A DNA stretch of 20,499 bases from CAZJBP01 sp964544115. Its GTDB lineage: Bacteria; Verrucomicrobiota; Kiritimatiellia; UBA8416; JADHWI01. The stretch lies in the NCBI GenBank assembly GCA_964544115.1, contig CAZJBP010000058.1, positions 1 to 20,499 on the forward strand, written 5' to 3'. The notes beneath the pieces are model-generated. The model was not told the origin of the DNA and did no database searches. It was given only the letters and a program-made list of their open reading frames with translations. Below are positions 8,901 to 15,112 of this stretch, one piece after another. Both the position numbers and the translations under genes were made by a program. Each line of letters starts with the position of its first letter. Positions within the stretch are counted from its first letter, which is position 1.

Positions 8901-9222
8901 CCAGCGGCAGCATCGGCTGCCGGCCGGGACGCGTCGTGAGACGGGCGGTCACGGCCATGGCCACAATGAAGGTCAAAGCCAGAAGGATGCCCCCATAGAG
9001 CACGGGAGGCGCGGAGAGGGGCGTGTGGCTGAGCAGCCAGTCGTAGCCCTCCCCGTCGTACGCGGGCAGGTGCGGGAAGTTGACCATCGGCGGCTGGCTG
9101 GCGAGGTTGCAGATGACCAGGATGACGGCAAAAGGCGTGCCCACGATCAGGAAGTCCCTGAACAGGTCGATATCCTTGAGCATCACCGCCACCATCAGGG
9201 CCATGACGGCCAGCAGCAGCAC
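5914..9222 (-). CDS. C-terminal 1102 residues of a DUF2723 (TMEM260-like) membrane protein with TPR region, downstream of an in-frame TAG
   Basis: This frame continues directly, with no shift, from the 210-residue fragment at 9223-9855; together they would form one protein of about 1,313 residues. It contains many hydrophobic transmembrane segments, then a soluble region that ends in a TPR-like helical region (roughly the last 300 residues, e.g. ALELADLYYQAGQK and PPDIYLRIAQMYAAAERPD). The segment YMPLASDLRNPPMNWAYP (239-256) followed by TWEGF and RGQYE (259-271) is a second conserved DUF2723 signature. DUF2723 proteins have a GT-C fold; human TMEM260 is an O-mannosyltransferase with a TPR tail, so lipid-linked sugar transfer to exported proteins is a reasonable guess. 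The GTG right after the TAG (9220-9222) is the first possible reinitiation codon, but the fragment lacks the N-terminal catalytic motif. Confidence 0.8.
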   Translation of the reverse strand: MLLLAVMALMVAVMLKDIDLFRDFLIVGTPFAVILVICNLASQPPMVNFPHLPAYDGEGYDWLLSHTPLSAPPVLYGGILLALTFIVAMAVTARLTTRPGRQPMLPLVLMAAGVLVLLLLLANFPSAAARPDMDSSQVMNWRPYYLAFAAAMGATALLSCSLPGGYVLATALISINLALAVLLRKGGLFSLYHPLSFWFAFYATLNVVVLGLGWLFLPRGRTVAISILMVEFGLSFYAYMPLASDLRNPPMNWAYPRTWEGFKHAITRGQYEKIAPADVFSMEFVYVIGDFLTDLREQFSLPMALLGFLPFTVWQVTIRSRRIRALYLALPLAVAASVLAFAERLFIGEIGLLAPVYKMLSLGILLLLAAGGLALFISQALEMIRKLPGSARTLMPERVTVALVLVGAVGIILLYMTMLSMGALKVLEPLRTGAQLAAGQGTLIMLQAAGLVSLMLIPVLAVILVVWLMDSRHQFRMTIDHASQQWLISTLFGFLAMSLVLIALANPKGDIQDMFIQRVKFISSHALYAFWVGYGLIFGLAFVDTVFRGRRVMTWLAVGVALLLPLMPIHQNANNAEQVRRVGGAEQNGHDFGWQFGNYQLRGADAISEELEEGEEPLPDPTYPPPMGPDAIFYGGTDPGRFVPTYMIYSARVREDVYLITQNALADNTYMSVMRDLYGDQIWIPAQPDSARAFQRYVDEVNSGKRSRNADLTIENGRVQVSGALGVMEINGILAEDIFKRNSYRHDFYVEESYVIPWMYPYLTPHGLIMKINSRQLDLDPALVRSDSDFWDWYTRRLMSDTRFLRDVVARKSFSKLRSAIAGLYASRMRLPDAEAAFHEARMLYPLSPEANFRLVQEVLMRMSRFGEARDLMQDFGRQDPGNTKVPEFVAYLERIEDLTRRIRELETRRTKGQVDIKTALELADLYYQAGQKGLYGEMLRRVLANKGIDPRIYLQVAEMCQRSKDYEEMDTALTQFMANRTANTPPDIYLRIAQMYAAAERPDRMVAPMAEYLKLKPSDWKAWLDQASILMMQKQTEAAVRALEMAIKTGGSEAMAVIRDDPGFAPIQNKALDRSRKLMGIPRGGGADMGDADSILPPESP

Positions 9223-9855
9223 CTAGTAGTTCGTCAGGCCGAGCCCGAAGACAAAGGCGGCCACGAAGAGCACCTTGTCGTTGGGCCGCCGCAGCCAGCG
9301 GTAGGTCAGCAGAAAGACGAGGGCCAGGAAGAACGCGTTCAGGCTGTACACTTCGACGATGGTCGTCTGGGACCACATGACCGGCGCAAACGCCAGCAGG
9401 AGGCTGCCGACGACGCCGCCGGTCCAGCCGATCAGGTTGTCGGTGCGCCCGTCAGCGGTGTGGGTTTCCGCGCGCGATTCGGCGAGCAGGTCGCTGCCGG
9501 ATCGGCAGATGAGCATCGCCGTAATGCCGCAGGCCAGCGCGCCGAAGACCACCGACACCAGCGTGACGGCCCAGGCCGGGTTCGGCTGACCGCGGAACGT
9601 GACGAACCAGAAGATCTTGGTGAAGAGCCACGAGATCATCGTCCAGATCGGATAGCCCGGAGGATGCGGCACTCCCAGGTAGTCGCCGGCCACGGCCAGC
9701 TCGCCGGAGTCTTCCAGAGAGACCGTCGGCGCCATCGTATAGAAGAACACGCCGAACGAAACGAGGAAGGCGGTCCAGAAGGCCTTCCAGTCGATGGGGC
9801 GGAAGAACCGCCCGGCCGGCGCATCGAGAACGGGCATCGGTGTTGACGAGTCCAT
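9223..9855 (-). CDS. N-terminal 210 residues of the DUF2723 GT-C membrane protein, ended by an in-frame TAG
   Basis: This fragment holds the hallmark N-terminus of DUF2723: a first transmembrane helix (about 26-43), then PTVSLEDSGELAVAGDYLGV (43-62) and HPPGYPIW (64-71). The acidic ED.GE cluster corresponds to the presumed GT-C catalytic loop. It ends FGLGLTNY-stop, where relatives typically read GLTNHQ or GLSNHQ and continue. The TAG (9223-9225) sits where Gln (CAG) would be expected, one transition away. The ATG at 9855 is 53 nt downstream of the nucleoside kinase stop with a GGAG about 11 nt before it, so the two genes probably share a transcript. It could be a recent pseudogene, a sequencing or assembly error, or a read-through site. 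Confidence 0.8.
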   Translation of the reverse strand: MDSSTPMPVLDAPAGRFFRPIDWKAFWTAFLVSFGVFFYTMAPTVSLEDSGELAVAGDYLGVPHPPGYPIWTMISWLFTKIFWFVTFRGQPNPAWAVTLVSVVFGALACGITAMLICRSGSDLLAESRAETHTADGRTDNLIGWTGGVVGSLLLAFAPVMWSQTTIVEVYSLNAFFLALVFLLTYRWLRRPNDKVLFVAAFVFGLGLTNY

Positions 9856-9908
9856 CAGGGGTACACTCCACTAGTGGGGATGAAATGTAACCGCTTGCGG
9901 CGCCGTGT

Positions 9909-11633
9909 TCAAGCTCGCCGGGAATCCGGTTCGCGGCGGACGATGAAAGGCTTTTCGGACGGGGCGTACGACAGGGCGCTGCCGCCAATGAACTCGCGCA
10001 GAATCGAAATCCCGGGGACGCCCCGGTCCTCGGCCGGCAGGAAGTTGAGCAGGAACTCCGTCAGGCGCCTCGCCTCGGTGTACTCGGGCTGGTCCGGCTT
10101 GACCTGGCACAACAGGGGCTCGGCCAGCCTTTTCAGAACGGCCAGCTCGTAGTCCAGCGCCGAGTTGAACGTGGCGTCGGCCTCGCGCTGAAAAGGGAAG
10201 ATCCAGCGCTTCTCGCCCCGCCGGACCGAGGCCCACATGCGCAGCGTGTGCAGCGCCGAGTGCCCGCGGTGCCGGTGATCGCGAACCAGGCGGCGCAGCA
10301 GACGGTTGTCGGTGGTGGAGATCCGGTTGTTCGAGTCGACGCTGAGCTGGGTCAGCGCGCTGACGTAGATCCGGAACTTCTGGAGGGCCGGCACCAGGTG
10401 CGTCAGCTGGGGGTTCAGCCCGTGGATGCCCTCGACAATGAGGACCTGTTCCGGATGCAGACGCATCGCCTCTCCGGTCCATACGCGCCGTTTGCGGATG
10501 AAGTCGAACGCCGGGCGCTCGACTTCGTTCCCTTGGATCAGTTCGATCAGCTGGCGGTTGAACAACTCCAGGTCGACGGCCTCGATGTGCTCGTAATCGG
10601 GGTTGCCGTCCTCGTCGCGCGGGTTGAGGTCTTCGCCGACGAAGTAGTCGTCGGTCCCGATCGTGACGGGCTGGAGCCCGTTGACCAGCAACTGCGTCGT
10701 CAGGCGCTTGGCGAACGTGGTCTTGCCCGAAGAGGACGGGCCGGCCACCAGCACGATGCGCACGCGGTCGCGGGCGGCGGCGATCTGATCGGCGATGCGG
10801 GCCAGCTTCTTTTCGTGCAGCGCCTCGCTGGTCTGGACGAAGCGGCCGAAGTTGCCTTCGGCGATGACCTCGTTCATCCGGCCGACCGTATTGACCCCGA
10901 GGATCCGGCCCCAGTCCTTGTGCTCCTGGAAGATGTGGAACAGCTGCGGCTGGTCCTCAAAGGGAGGGATGACGTTCGGGTCGGATCTGTCGGCCAGGTG
11001 CAGCACGAAGCCCGGCGGGTAATGGATGAGCTGGAAGCGGTCCAGAAGGCCGGTGCGGGGCGCCAGCGGCCCGTGCGCCAGGTCCGAAAAGGTCCCGCAG
11101 CGGTGCATGACCACGCGCGGCGGGTTGCGGTGCCACAGCAGGTTCAGTTTGTCGCGCTGCCCGGAGAGGGTGAAGGCGCTGACGGCATCGCAGTAGGCGA
11201 TCTTGCAGCGGTCGATCGGCAGATCCTGCGCCACGAGGTCCCGCATGCGGCGGTCGATGCGCTCCAGTTCGTCCGGGCGGATGCCATGGCTGTTGCCGTC
11301 GCGGGTGTGAAAGCTGCAGTAGAGCCCAAGCCCGAAGGAGTGCTCGACGGAGAAATCGGCGTCCGGCGCCGCGTCGCGCACGGCCATGCCGAGCAGAAAG
11401 CACAGGGAGCGGCGATACACGCGCCAGCCGTGGGCATCGGATGCGTTCAGGAACCGTACGTGGCTGTTGACGCTGAGGGGGTAGGAGAGAGACACGAGGT
11501 CATTGTTGACCAGCGCCGCGATCCACGGCAGCCCGCTCGCCGCCGGCGCGGGCGCCAGCGCGCCGACCGGCGTGTCGCACGGCAGCACGGCGGACTCCCC
11601 GCCCTCGATCGCGACGCTGATCCTGCACTCCAT
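9909..11633 (-). CDS. Uridine-kinase-like nucleoside kinase with N-terminal TGS/ThrRS-like domain
   Basis: 574 aa from the ATG at 11633. The N-terminal ~55 residues resemble a TGS-like domain. The next section (about 65-270) resembles the second additional domain of threonyl-tRNA synthetase, with HSFGLGLYCSF and HYPPGFVLHL. The C-terminal half is a P-loop kinase of the uridine kinase/phosphoribulokinase family: Walker A GPSSSGKTTFAKRL (298-311), DDYF (328-331), VIVEGIHGLN-like substrate region, and ISTTDNRLLRRLVRDHRHRG. Such fusions are annotated as nucleoside kinases in several phyla; the substrate is not proven. The GTG at 11651 is an alternative start but falls inside a hairpin and lacks a Shine-Dalgarno; the ATG at 11633 has a G-rich stretch (GGGGGACGGGG) just upstream. 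It probably heads the operon with the DUF2723 gene. Confidence 0.85.
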   Translation of the reverse strand: MECRISVAIEGGESAVLPCDTPVGALAPAPAASGLPWIAALVNNDLVSLSYPLSVNSHVRFLNASDAHGWRVYRRSLCFLLGMAVRDAAPDADFSVEHSFGLGLYCSFHTRDGNSHGIRPDELERIDRRMRDLVAQDLPIDRCKIAYCDAVSAFTLSGQRDKLNLLWHRNPPRVVMHRCGTFSDLAHGPLAPRTGLLDRFQLIHYPPGFVLHLADRSDPNVIPPFEDQPQLFHIFQEHKDWGRILGVNTVGRMNEVIAEGNFGRFVQTSEALHEKKLARIADQIAAARDRVRIVLVAGPSSSGKTTFAKRLTTQLLVNGLQPVTIGTDDYFVGEDLNPRDEDGNPDYEHIEAVDLELFNRQLIELIQGNEVERPAFDFIRKRRVWTGEAMRLHPEQVLIVEGIHGLNPQLTHLVPALQKFRIYVSALTQLSVDSNNRISTTDNRLLRRLVRDHRHRGHSALHTLRMWASVRRGEKRWIFPFQREADATFNSALDYELAVLKRLAEPLLCQVKPDQPEYTEARRLTEFLLNFLPAEDRGVPGISILREFIGGSALSYAPSEKPFIVRREPDSRRA

Positions 11634-11643
11634 ATGCGCCCCG

Positions 11644-11666
11644 TCCCCCACTGAACATGTGGGGGA
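11644..11666 (-). promoter_or_regulatory. Hairpin just upstream of the nucleoside kinase start
   Basis: TCCCCCAC (11644-11651) pairs perfectly with GTGGGGGA (11659-11666) around a 7-nt loop. In the minus-strand transcript it would end 10 nt before the ATG and include the G-rich stretch that could serve as ribosome binding site. It could mask translation initiation. No T-tract follows, so it is not an obvious terminator. Confidence 0.45.
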
Positions 11667-11723
11667 ATCATGTGCCCAAAGGAGTGGACGGTCAAGCTGC
11701 TTCCCCCGACAGTCGCTTCACCT

Positions 11724-11986
11724 GGCGCATCTTTGAGCTTGCACGTTGAGGGTGCGCCCCTGCCCACGCCCTGAAGGCGGATCCCGCGGCCGTTCGCGCC
11801 CAGGGCTGCGGGGATATAGGCGTTCGACCACCCGGCGTGCACCGAAACGGTGATTCACCCCGCCTGTGCTTGTTGAAACGGGGCTGGAGATCAACCTATC
11901 GTTGCGACACGGATCGCGGCGGTACAGCGCGGGCTGCGAACTCGCTGAGACGGACCCAGGCAGCGGGCTCGTAGCGCCCGCTGTAC
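11724..11986 (+). repeat. Composite dispersed repeat, copy 2, with an imperfect palindrome
   Basis: The 413-nt gap 11634-12046 has no convincing gene. GGCGCATCTTTGAGCTTGCA and onward (11724-11753) is copy 2 of the module at 5554. Further on, GTACAGCGCGGGCTGCGAAC (11922-11941) is nearly complementary to GCTCGTAGCGCCCGCTGTAC (11967-11986), giving an imperfect 20-bp stem with a 25-nt loop. The first arm also matches the minus strand of 14944-14964 with one difference in 21. The CGTACG module is absent from this copy. Confidence 0.65.
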
Positions 11987-12046
11987 GTTGGGCCGCCGTG
12001 CGTCCGTGTGAAGCGTCCATCTGTCGGGACGCCTTCCGGCCCGCAG

Positions 12047-13132
12047 TCACGGTGCGAGGCGCAGGCCCCGGCCCGCCCGCTTGCCTTCGATCGGCTTCGA
12101 CAGGACGGTTCTCCGGCCGACCTCAGCCCCGGCCGCCACCACCTCGGCATCGACCCTTCTGCCGCGACGCGAGATGGATCGCAGGTGCGGGTACCGGGCC
12201 TTCAGGTACGCGGCGGCCTCCCGATCGCCCTTCGCCACCAGGGCCTGCGTGGCGCTGGCGGCGTTGCGGGCAGTGACCTTCTGACTCTCCAGCTTCTCCC
12301 GGAACCCACGAACCAGGCCGACGGCAAAGTCGGTCTTTCGGTGGCGCCGCCCGCCCGCCACCCGCGAGCCGAACGCCGTCCACTGCTCATCCACCGTGCG
12401 CTTCAGGAACTCGTAGACGTAGCCGGCCATCTTCAGGTTCTCGGCTCTTCCGCTGGCCTCGATCACGCGACCCATCCTGCCCTTCGATACGACGTAGGCG
12501 GGAATCACGACGGTGCTGACGAAGTAGAACTCCCGGAGGAGGCCCATCATGGCATAGTCCTCCGCGGCGAATCGCGAGACGGGCGCTCCGATGCTCATGC
12601 TGAGGAAATCCGGCTTCGCCCCGCACTCGAGGAGGCTGACGTTGTGCTTCGCCATGTAGGCGTGCACCTTCGCCATCGCCAGTTCGGCCTCGTGGCAGCC
12701 CTCGCCGTGACCCAGGGCCAGGAGCTTCCTGACGCGCGACAGGATCCGATCGCCGTCCCTGTCCGAATCCCCCTCGAGCCGCTGGTGGATGGACGCCACA
12801 TCGCCGGAAGCCCGGGGGTCCGCCCGCAGGAGCCGGCAGGCTTCGTGGAAGCGCGGCCCGTGGGGCGTGTCATCGCCGCCGAGCGACTCATCGGCCACCT
12901 GGTGCGCCGTCTCGTGAAGCAGAACTTCCCGTACGCTCACCCAGGGGAACTCGCGCACCAGCCTCCCGCTGAGAACGATCGTCTTGCGGTCGCCTTGCCA
13001 CATCCCCCACACGCTGGTCAGATCCCGAATCTCGAAGCCCGGGACCCGCAAGCGTTGACGGTGCGCGCGGGGCAGGCTGTTCACGGCCCATTCCCACTCG
13101 CAGTACAGACCGTGAAGCACGCGCTCTTCCAT
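12047..13132 (-). CDS. SprT-like zinc metalloprotease domain fused to DUF2786
   Basis: 361 aa. The N-terminal part (about 1-105) contains the zinc-protease motif VLLHETAHQV, with HETAH at 73-77, and a downstream HGPRFHEAC (91-99) that can supply the third ligand, as in SprT/Spartan-like domains. Next is a DUF2786 helical segment (about 128-167: ILSRVRKLLALGHGEGCHEA and AMAKVHAYMAKHN), then a domain with AEDYAMMGLLREFYFVSTVV and AGYVYEFLKRTVDEQW that looks like the DUF7168 partner often found with DUF2786. The C-terminus is basic (SRRGRR). Members of these families are often found near mobile or phage genes and are suspected to act on DNA-bound proteins, but no function is established. It starts 10 nt after the small lysine-rich gene. 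The start lacks a good Shine-Dalgarno, consistent with coupling to that gene. Confidence 0.82.
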   Translation of the reverse strand: MEERVLHGLYCEWEWAVNSLPRAHRQRLRVPGFEIRDLTSVWGMWQGDRKTIVLSGRLVREFPWVSVREVLLHETAHQVADESLGGDDTPHGPRFHEACRLLRADPRASGDVASIHQRLEGDSDRDGDRILSRVRKLLALGHGEGCHEAELAMAKVHAYMAKHNVSLLECGAKPDFLSMSIGAPVSRFAAEDYAMMGLLREFYFVSTVVIPAYVVSKGRMGRVIEASGRAENLKMAGYVYEFLKRTVDEQWTAFGSRVAGGRRHRKTDFAVGLVRGFREKLESQKVTARNAASATQALVAKGDREAAAYLKARYPHLRSISRRGRRVDAEVVAAGAEVGRRTVLSKPIEGKRAGRGLRLAP

Positions 13133-13142
13133 GACCCACCGC

Positions 13143-13256
13143 TCAGGGGAGCCTGGGGCGCTGCTTGTCTTTCGACTGCTGCTCGGCCTTTGCGTGTTTG
13201 GCGTTGTTCTGCTTCTGCCCTTTGGCCTTTTCCTTCTTGCCCTTCTTGTCGCCCAT
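13143..13256 (-). CDS. Small lysine-rich basic protein (37 aa)
   Basis: The minus strand carries ATG at 13256 preceded by AAAGGAG with 7-nt spacing, one of the best ribosome binding sites in the window. The product begins MGDKKGKKEKAKGQKQNNAK and ends KDKQRPRLP before TGA. It is extremely rich in Lys and Gln, without hydrophobic segments, and is probably disordered and nucleic-acid binding (inference). Short Lys/Gln-rich proteins starting MGDK are common unannotated bacterial proteins, but I cannot assign a family. It sits 10 nt upstream of the SprT-like/DUF2786 gene and is likely its operon leader or partner. It is short enough to be missed by standard gene callers. Confidence 0.7.
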   Translation of the reverse strand: MGDKKGKKEKAKGQKQNNAKHAKAEQQSKDKQRPRLP

Positions 13257-13346
13257 GGCGTCGCTCCTTTCCGGCTTCGTCTGCATCCGGTTACTATGCC
13301 GGGGAGAGTAACAGCGAATGGGGGCCTGTCAAGCAGGGCAGTCGCG

Positions 13347-14504
13347 TCACCGGTCAGGGATCCAGGCGCAGGTCACGAGTCCGATCACCGCCACGGCCAA
13401 GGCCACGAAGATGCCGGGCCAATAGCCGCCGATGAGGTCGGCTCCCAGTCCGGTGAGCGGCGCCGCGACGATGGCGGCCGCGCCGTGAAACAGGAGGATG
13501 GCCGGATAGACCGACCCGAGGACGTGCACGCCGTAGACCGAGGCTGCCTCCGACGGGAAGACGGCCAGCGCGCCCCCGTAGCAGAACCCCAGGAAGAAAG
13601 CGGACGCCATAAACAGGGATGCGCTCCATCCGGACGCCGCGAAGACGAGCACGGACGCCACGACTGCGGTCATCAGGAGGAGGACCGCGTTCCGCTCCTG
13701 CAATCGGTCGTGAATCACTCCCCACGCGATCCGCCCGGCCCCGTTGCCCGCGGCCAGCGCGGAGATAGACGCCGTGGCCGTGAACAGGTCGAACCCGTGC
13801 CACGTGCCGATCGGCTTGAGGGCGCCGATGAGCGCAAGCCCCGGGTAGGTTGCGCAGCCGATTCCAATGGCCATGCGCCAGAACCGCCGGTCGCCACGCA
13901 GCGTCGACCGCCGGAACGATTGAGCTGTCGCCGCGTGGTGGGCGGCGGCAGGCGGCACGGACAGGGCCAGAGCGGCAAGCAACGCCAGCGGGCCGTAGAC
14001 AGCTCCCACCAGCCGGAAGATGCGAAGCACGGGCCAGCCGTGTGAGAGCAGGATGCCGGCGAGGGTGGACAACACGATGGCCGCGCAGCCGTAGCCGGAA
14101 ACCACGATGCCGGTCACCAGGCCGCGCCGGCCCGGGAACCACTTGGCCACGCAGGCAACGGAGGTGATGTAGCCGAAGGCGACGCCCAGCCCGCAGAGCA
14201 GGCTGACTCCCAGGACGAGCCCCCAGAACCGGTCCCCGAGAAAGCCCGCCACCAGGTATCCGCTGCCGAGCAGCGCGGCGCTCAGGCACGCCGGGATGCG
14301 CGGGCCCAGCAGATCCTGCATGCGCCCGCCGAGCAGGGACCCCAGGCAAAGCACCGCGATCGTCAGGCCGAACACCCCCTGGGTCATGGCGGACGAATAG
14401 CCGTAGTCCCGGTTCAGCCCCGGCACAAACACGCTCCACGCATAGATGCCGCCGAGGCAGAGATGGAGGACCACGGCAGCAACCAGAACGGCGTACTTCT
14501 TCAT
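13347..14504 (-). CDS. OFA-family (oxalate:formate antiporter-like) MFS transporter
   Basis: 385 aa with about 12 hydrophobic segments, typical of the major facilitator superfamily. Recognisable OFA features are HLCLGGIYAWSVFVPGLNRD in helix 1 (residues 14-33), LGSLLGGRMQDLLGPR (the MFS loop 2-3 motif) and VAKWFPGRRGLVTGIVVSGY. Family members exchange monocarboxylates or dicarboxylates across the inner membrane; the substrate cannot be read from the sequence. It begins at ATG 14504 without an obvious Shine-Dalgarno and stops at 13347. The 90-nt gap to the small lysine-rich gene shows no feature. It is flanked upstream by the repeat cluster and appears to be transcribed alone or with the two genes downstream of it. 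Confidence 0.85.
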   Translation of the reverse strand: MKKYAVLVAAVVLHLCLGGIYAWSVFVPGLNRDYGYSSAMTQGVFGLTIAVLCLGSLLGGRMQDLLGPRIPACLSAALLGSGYLVAGFLGDRFWGLVLGVSLLCGLGVAFGYITSVACVAKWFPGRRGLVTGIVVSGYGCAAIVLSTLAGILLSHGWPVLRIFRLVGAVYGPLALLAALALSVPPAAAHHAATAQSFRRSTLRGDRRFWRMAIGIGCATYPGLALIGALKPIGTWHGFDLFTATASISALAAGNGAGRIAWGVIHDRLQERNAVLLLMTAVVASVLVFAASGWSASLFMASAFFLGFCYGGALAVFPSEAASVYGVHVLGSVYPAILLFHGAAAIVAAPLTGLGADLIGGYWPGIFVALAVAVIGLVTCAWIPDR

Positions 14505-14560
14505 GCGGGGGGACTTCGTATCGCATCCGCTTGGGGCGTGGGAAGCACAAAGTCACAAAA

Positions 14561-14588
14561 AGCTGAAAGCTGAAGACTGAAAGCTGAA
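14561..14588. repeat. Heptanucleotide tandem array (AGCTGAA)4
   Basis: Four 7-nt units: AGCTGAA, AGCTGAA, GACTGAA, AGCTGAA. It lies 57 nt upstream of the MFS transporter start, in a different sequence family but with the same period as the arrays near 5.8 kb. Confidence 0.85.
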
Positions 14589-14630
14589 ATGACCGCCCAA
14601 CGTTCAGAGTCGCGGGACCATGGACTGGAG

Positions 14631-14880
14631 CCCCGACCGACTTGCCGTACACGTGCGCGTGCACGTAAACGATCCTCCGGCACGTCGTGAACGCGTACGG
14701 GTACGAAGATCACGGCCGCTCCAGTGCAAGGCGCGCCCATTCGCTGGAGGGCGGGCGGCCCCGACCGCCTTGCCGTACACGTACGCGTGCACGTAAACGA
14801 TCCCCCGGCACGTCGTGAACGCGTACGGGTACGCGTACGAAAATCACGGCCGCTCCAGTGCAAGGAGCGCCCATTCGCTG
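14631..14880 (-). repeat. Tandem duplication of the CGTACG repeat module (two ~120-128-bp units)
   Basis: Units start at 14631 and 14759, both with CCCCGACCG, and both end with a shared stretch containing CACGGCCGCTCCAGTGCAAG. The CGTACG-rich cores are 14633-14713 and 14761-14847; the second is exactly 6 nt longer because of one extra GTACGC hexamer. Read on the minus strand they match 5654-5735. Open frames through here give Arg/Val/Thr-rich translations of the hexamers and are not credible genes. Confidence 0.85.
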
Positions 14881-15112
14881 CTCGTAAGGCACGGACCGGT
14901 GCTTCGAGCGGCACGGCCCAGCTGTCTTGGCCCGTTCCAGCGCGTTCGTAGCCCGCGCTGTACCCCCGCAGGTGGCCGGCGCAGCATGGCGACCCGGTCC
15001 CGCGCAAACTCGCAAATGCGCCCCGAGTGCGACAAACCCCGGGTGGTTGAGACATGCTCGCCGGTGCGAGTGGGCTTGGCATGGGCCCCTCTCGCCGCTA
15101 GTCTGCGTTCAG
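14881..15112. repeat. Rest of the second repeat-rich gap, including composite repeat copy 3 (minus orientation)
   Basis: On the minus strand GGCGCAT (15022-15016) opens a diverged version of the 5554 module, followed by the GGTACAGCGCGGGCTACGAA arm at 14964-14944 shared with 11921-11940, and then the CGTACG modules of 14631-14880. Order and orientation match copy 1. The final ~90 nt lead to the transporter start; I see no clear promoter or Shine-Dalgarno there. Confidence 0.5.

Noticed and set aside
9223..9225. Genome-wide recoding of TAG as Gln
   Set aside because: TAG ends the binding protein-permease fusion exactly 5 nt before the next gene's ATG, so TAG works as a normal stop in this genome.
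6238..9846. 1202-codon open frame on the plus strand, antisense to the DUF2723 gene
   Set aside because: Its translation is a His/Asp/Gln/Arg/Glu-rich shadow typical of high-GC antisense frames. The minus strand carries coherent transmembrane segments and DUF2723 motifs.
9868..9877. CCACTAGTGG palindrome between the nucleoside kinase and the DUF2723 gene
   Set aside because: Ten bases with no loop and no T-tract; too short to call an operator or terminator.
10248..11654. 468-codon plus-strand frame antisense to the nucleoside kinase
   Set aside because: It has no domain features and low-complexity Val/Asp/Arg content; the kinase motifs are on the minus strand.
14631..14880. CRISPR array
   Set aside because: There are only two units, direct and nearly identical over 120 nt, without unique spacers between short repeats, and no cas genes are in the window.
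14501..15082. 193-codon minus-strand frame with Arg/Thr/Val-rich repeats upstream of the MFS gene
   Set aside because: It is a translation of the duplicated CGTACG module and has no ribosome binding site or family resemblance. Both other minus-strand frames are also partly open, as expected for hexamer repeats.
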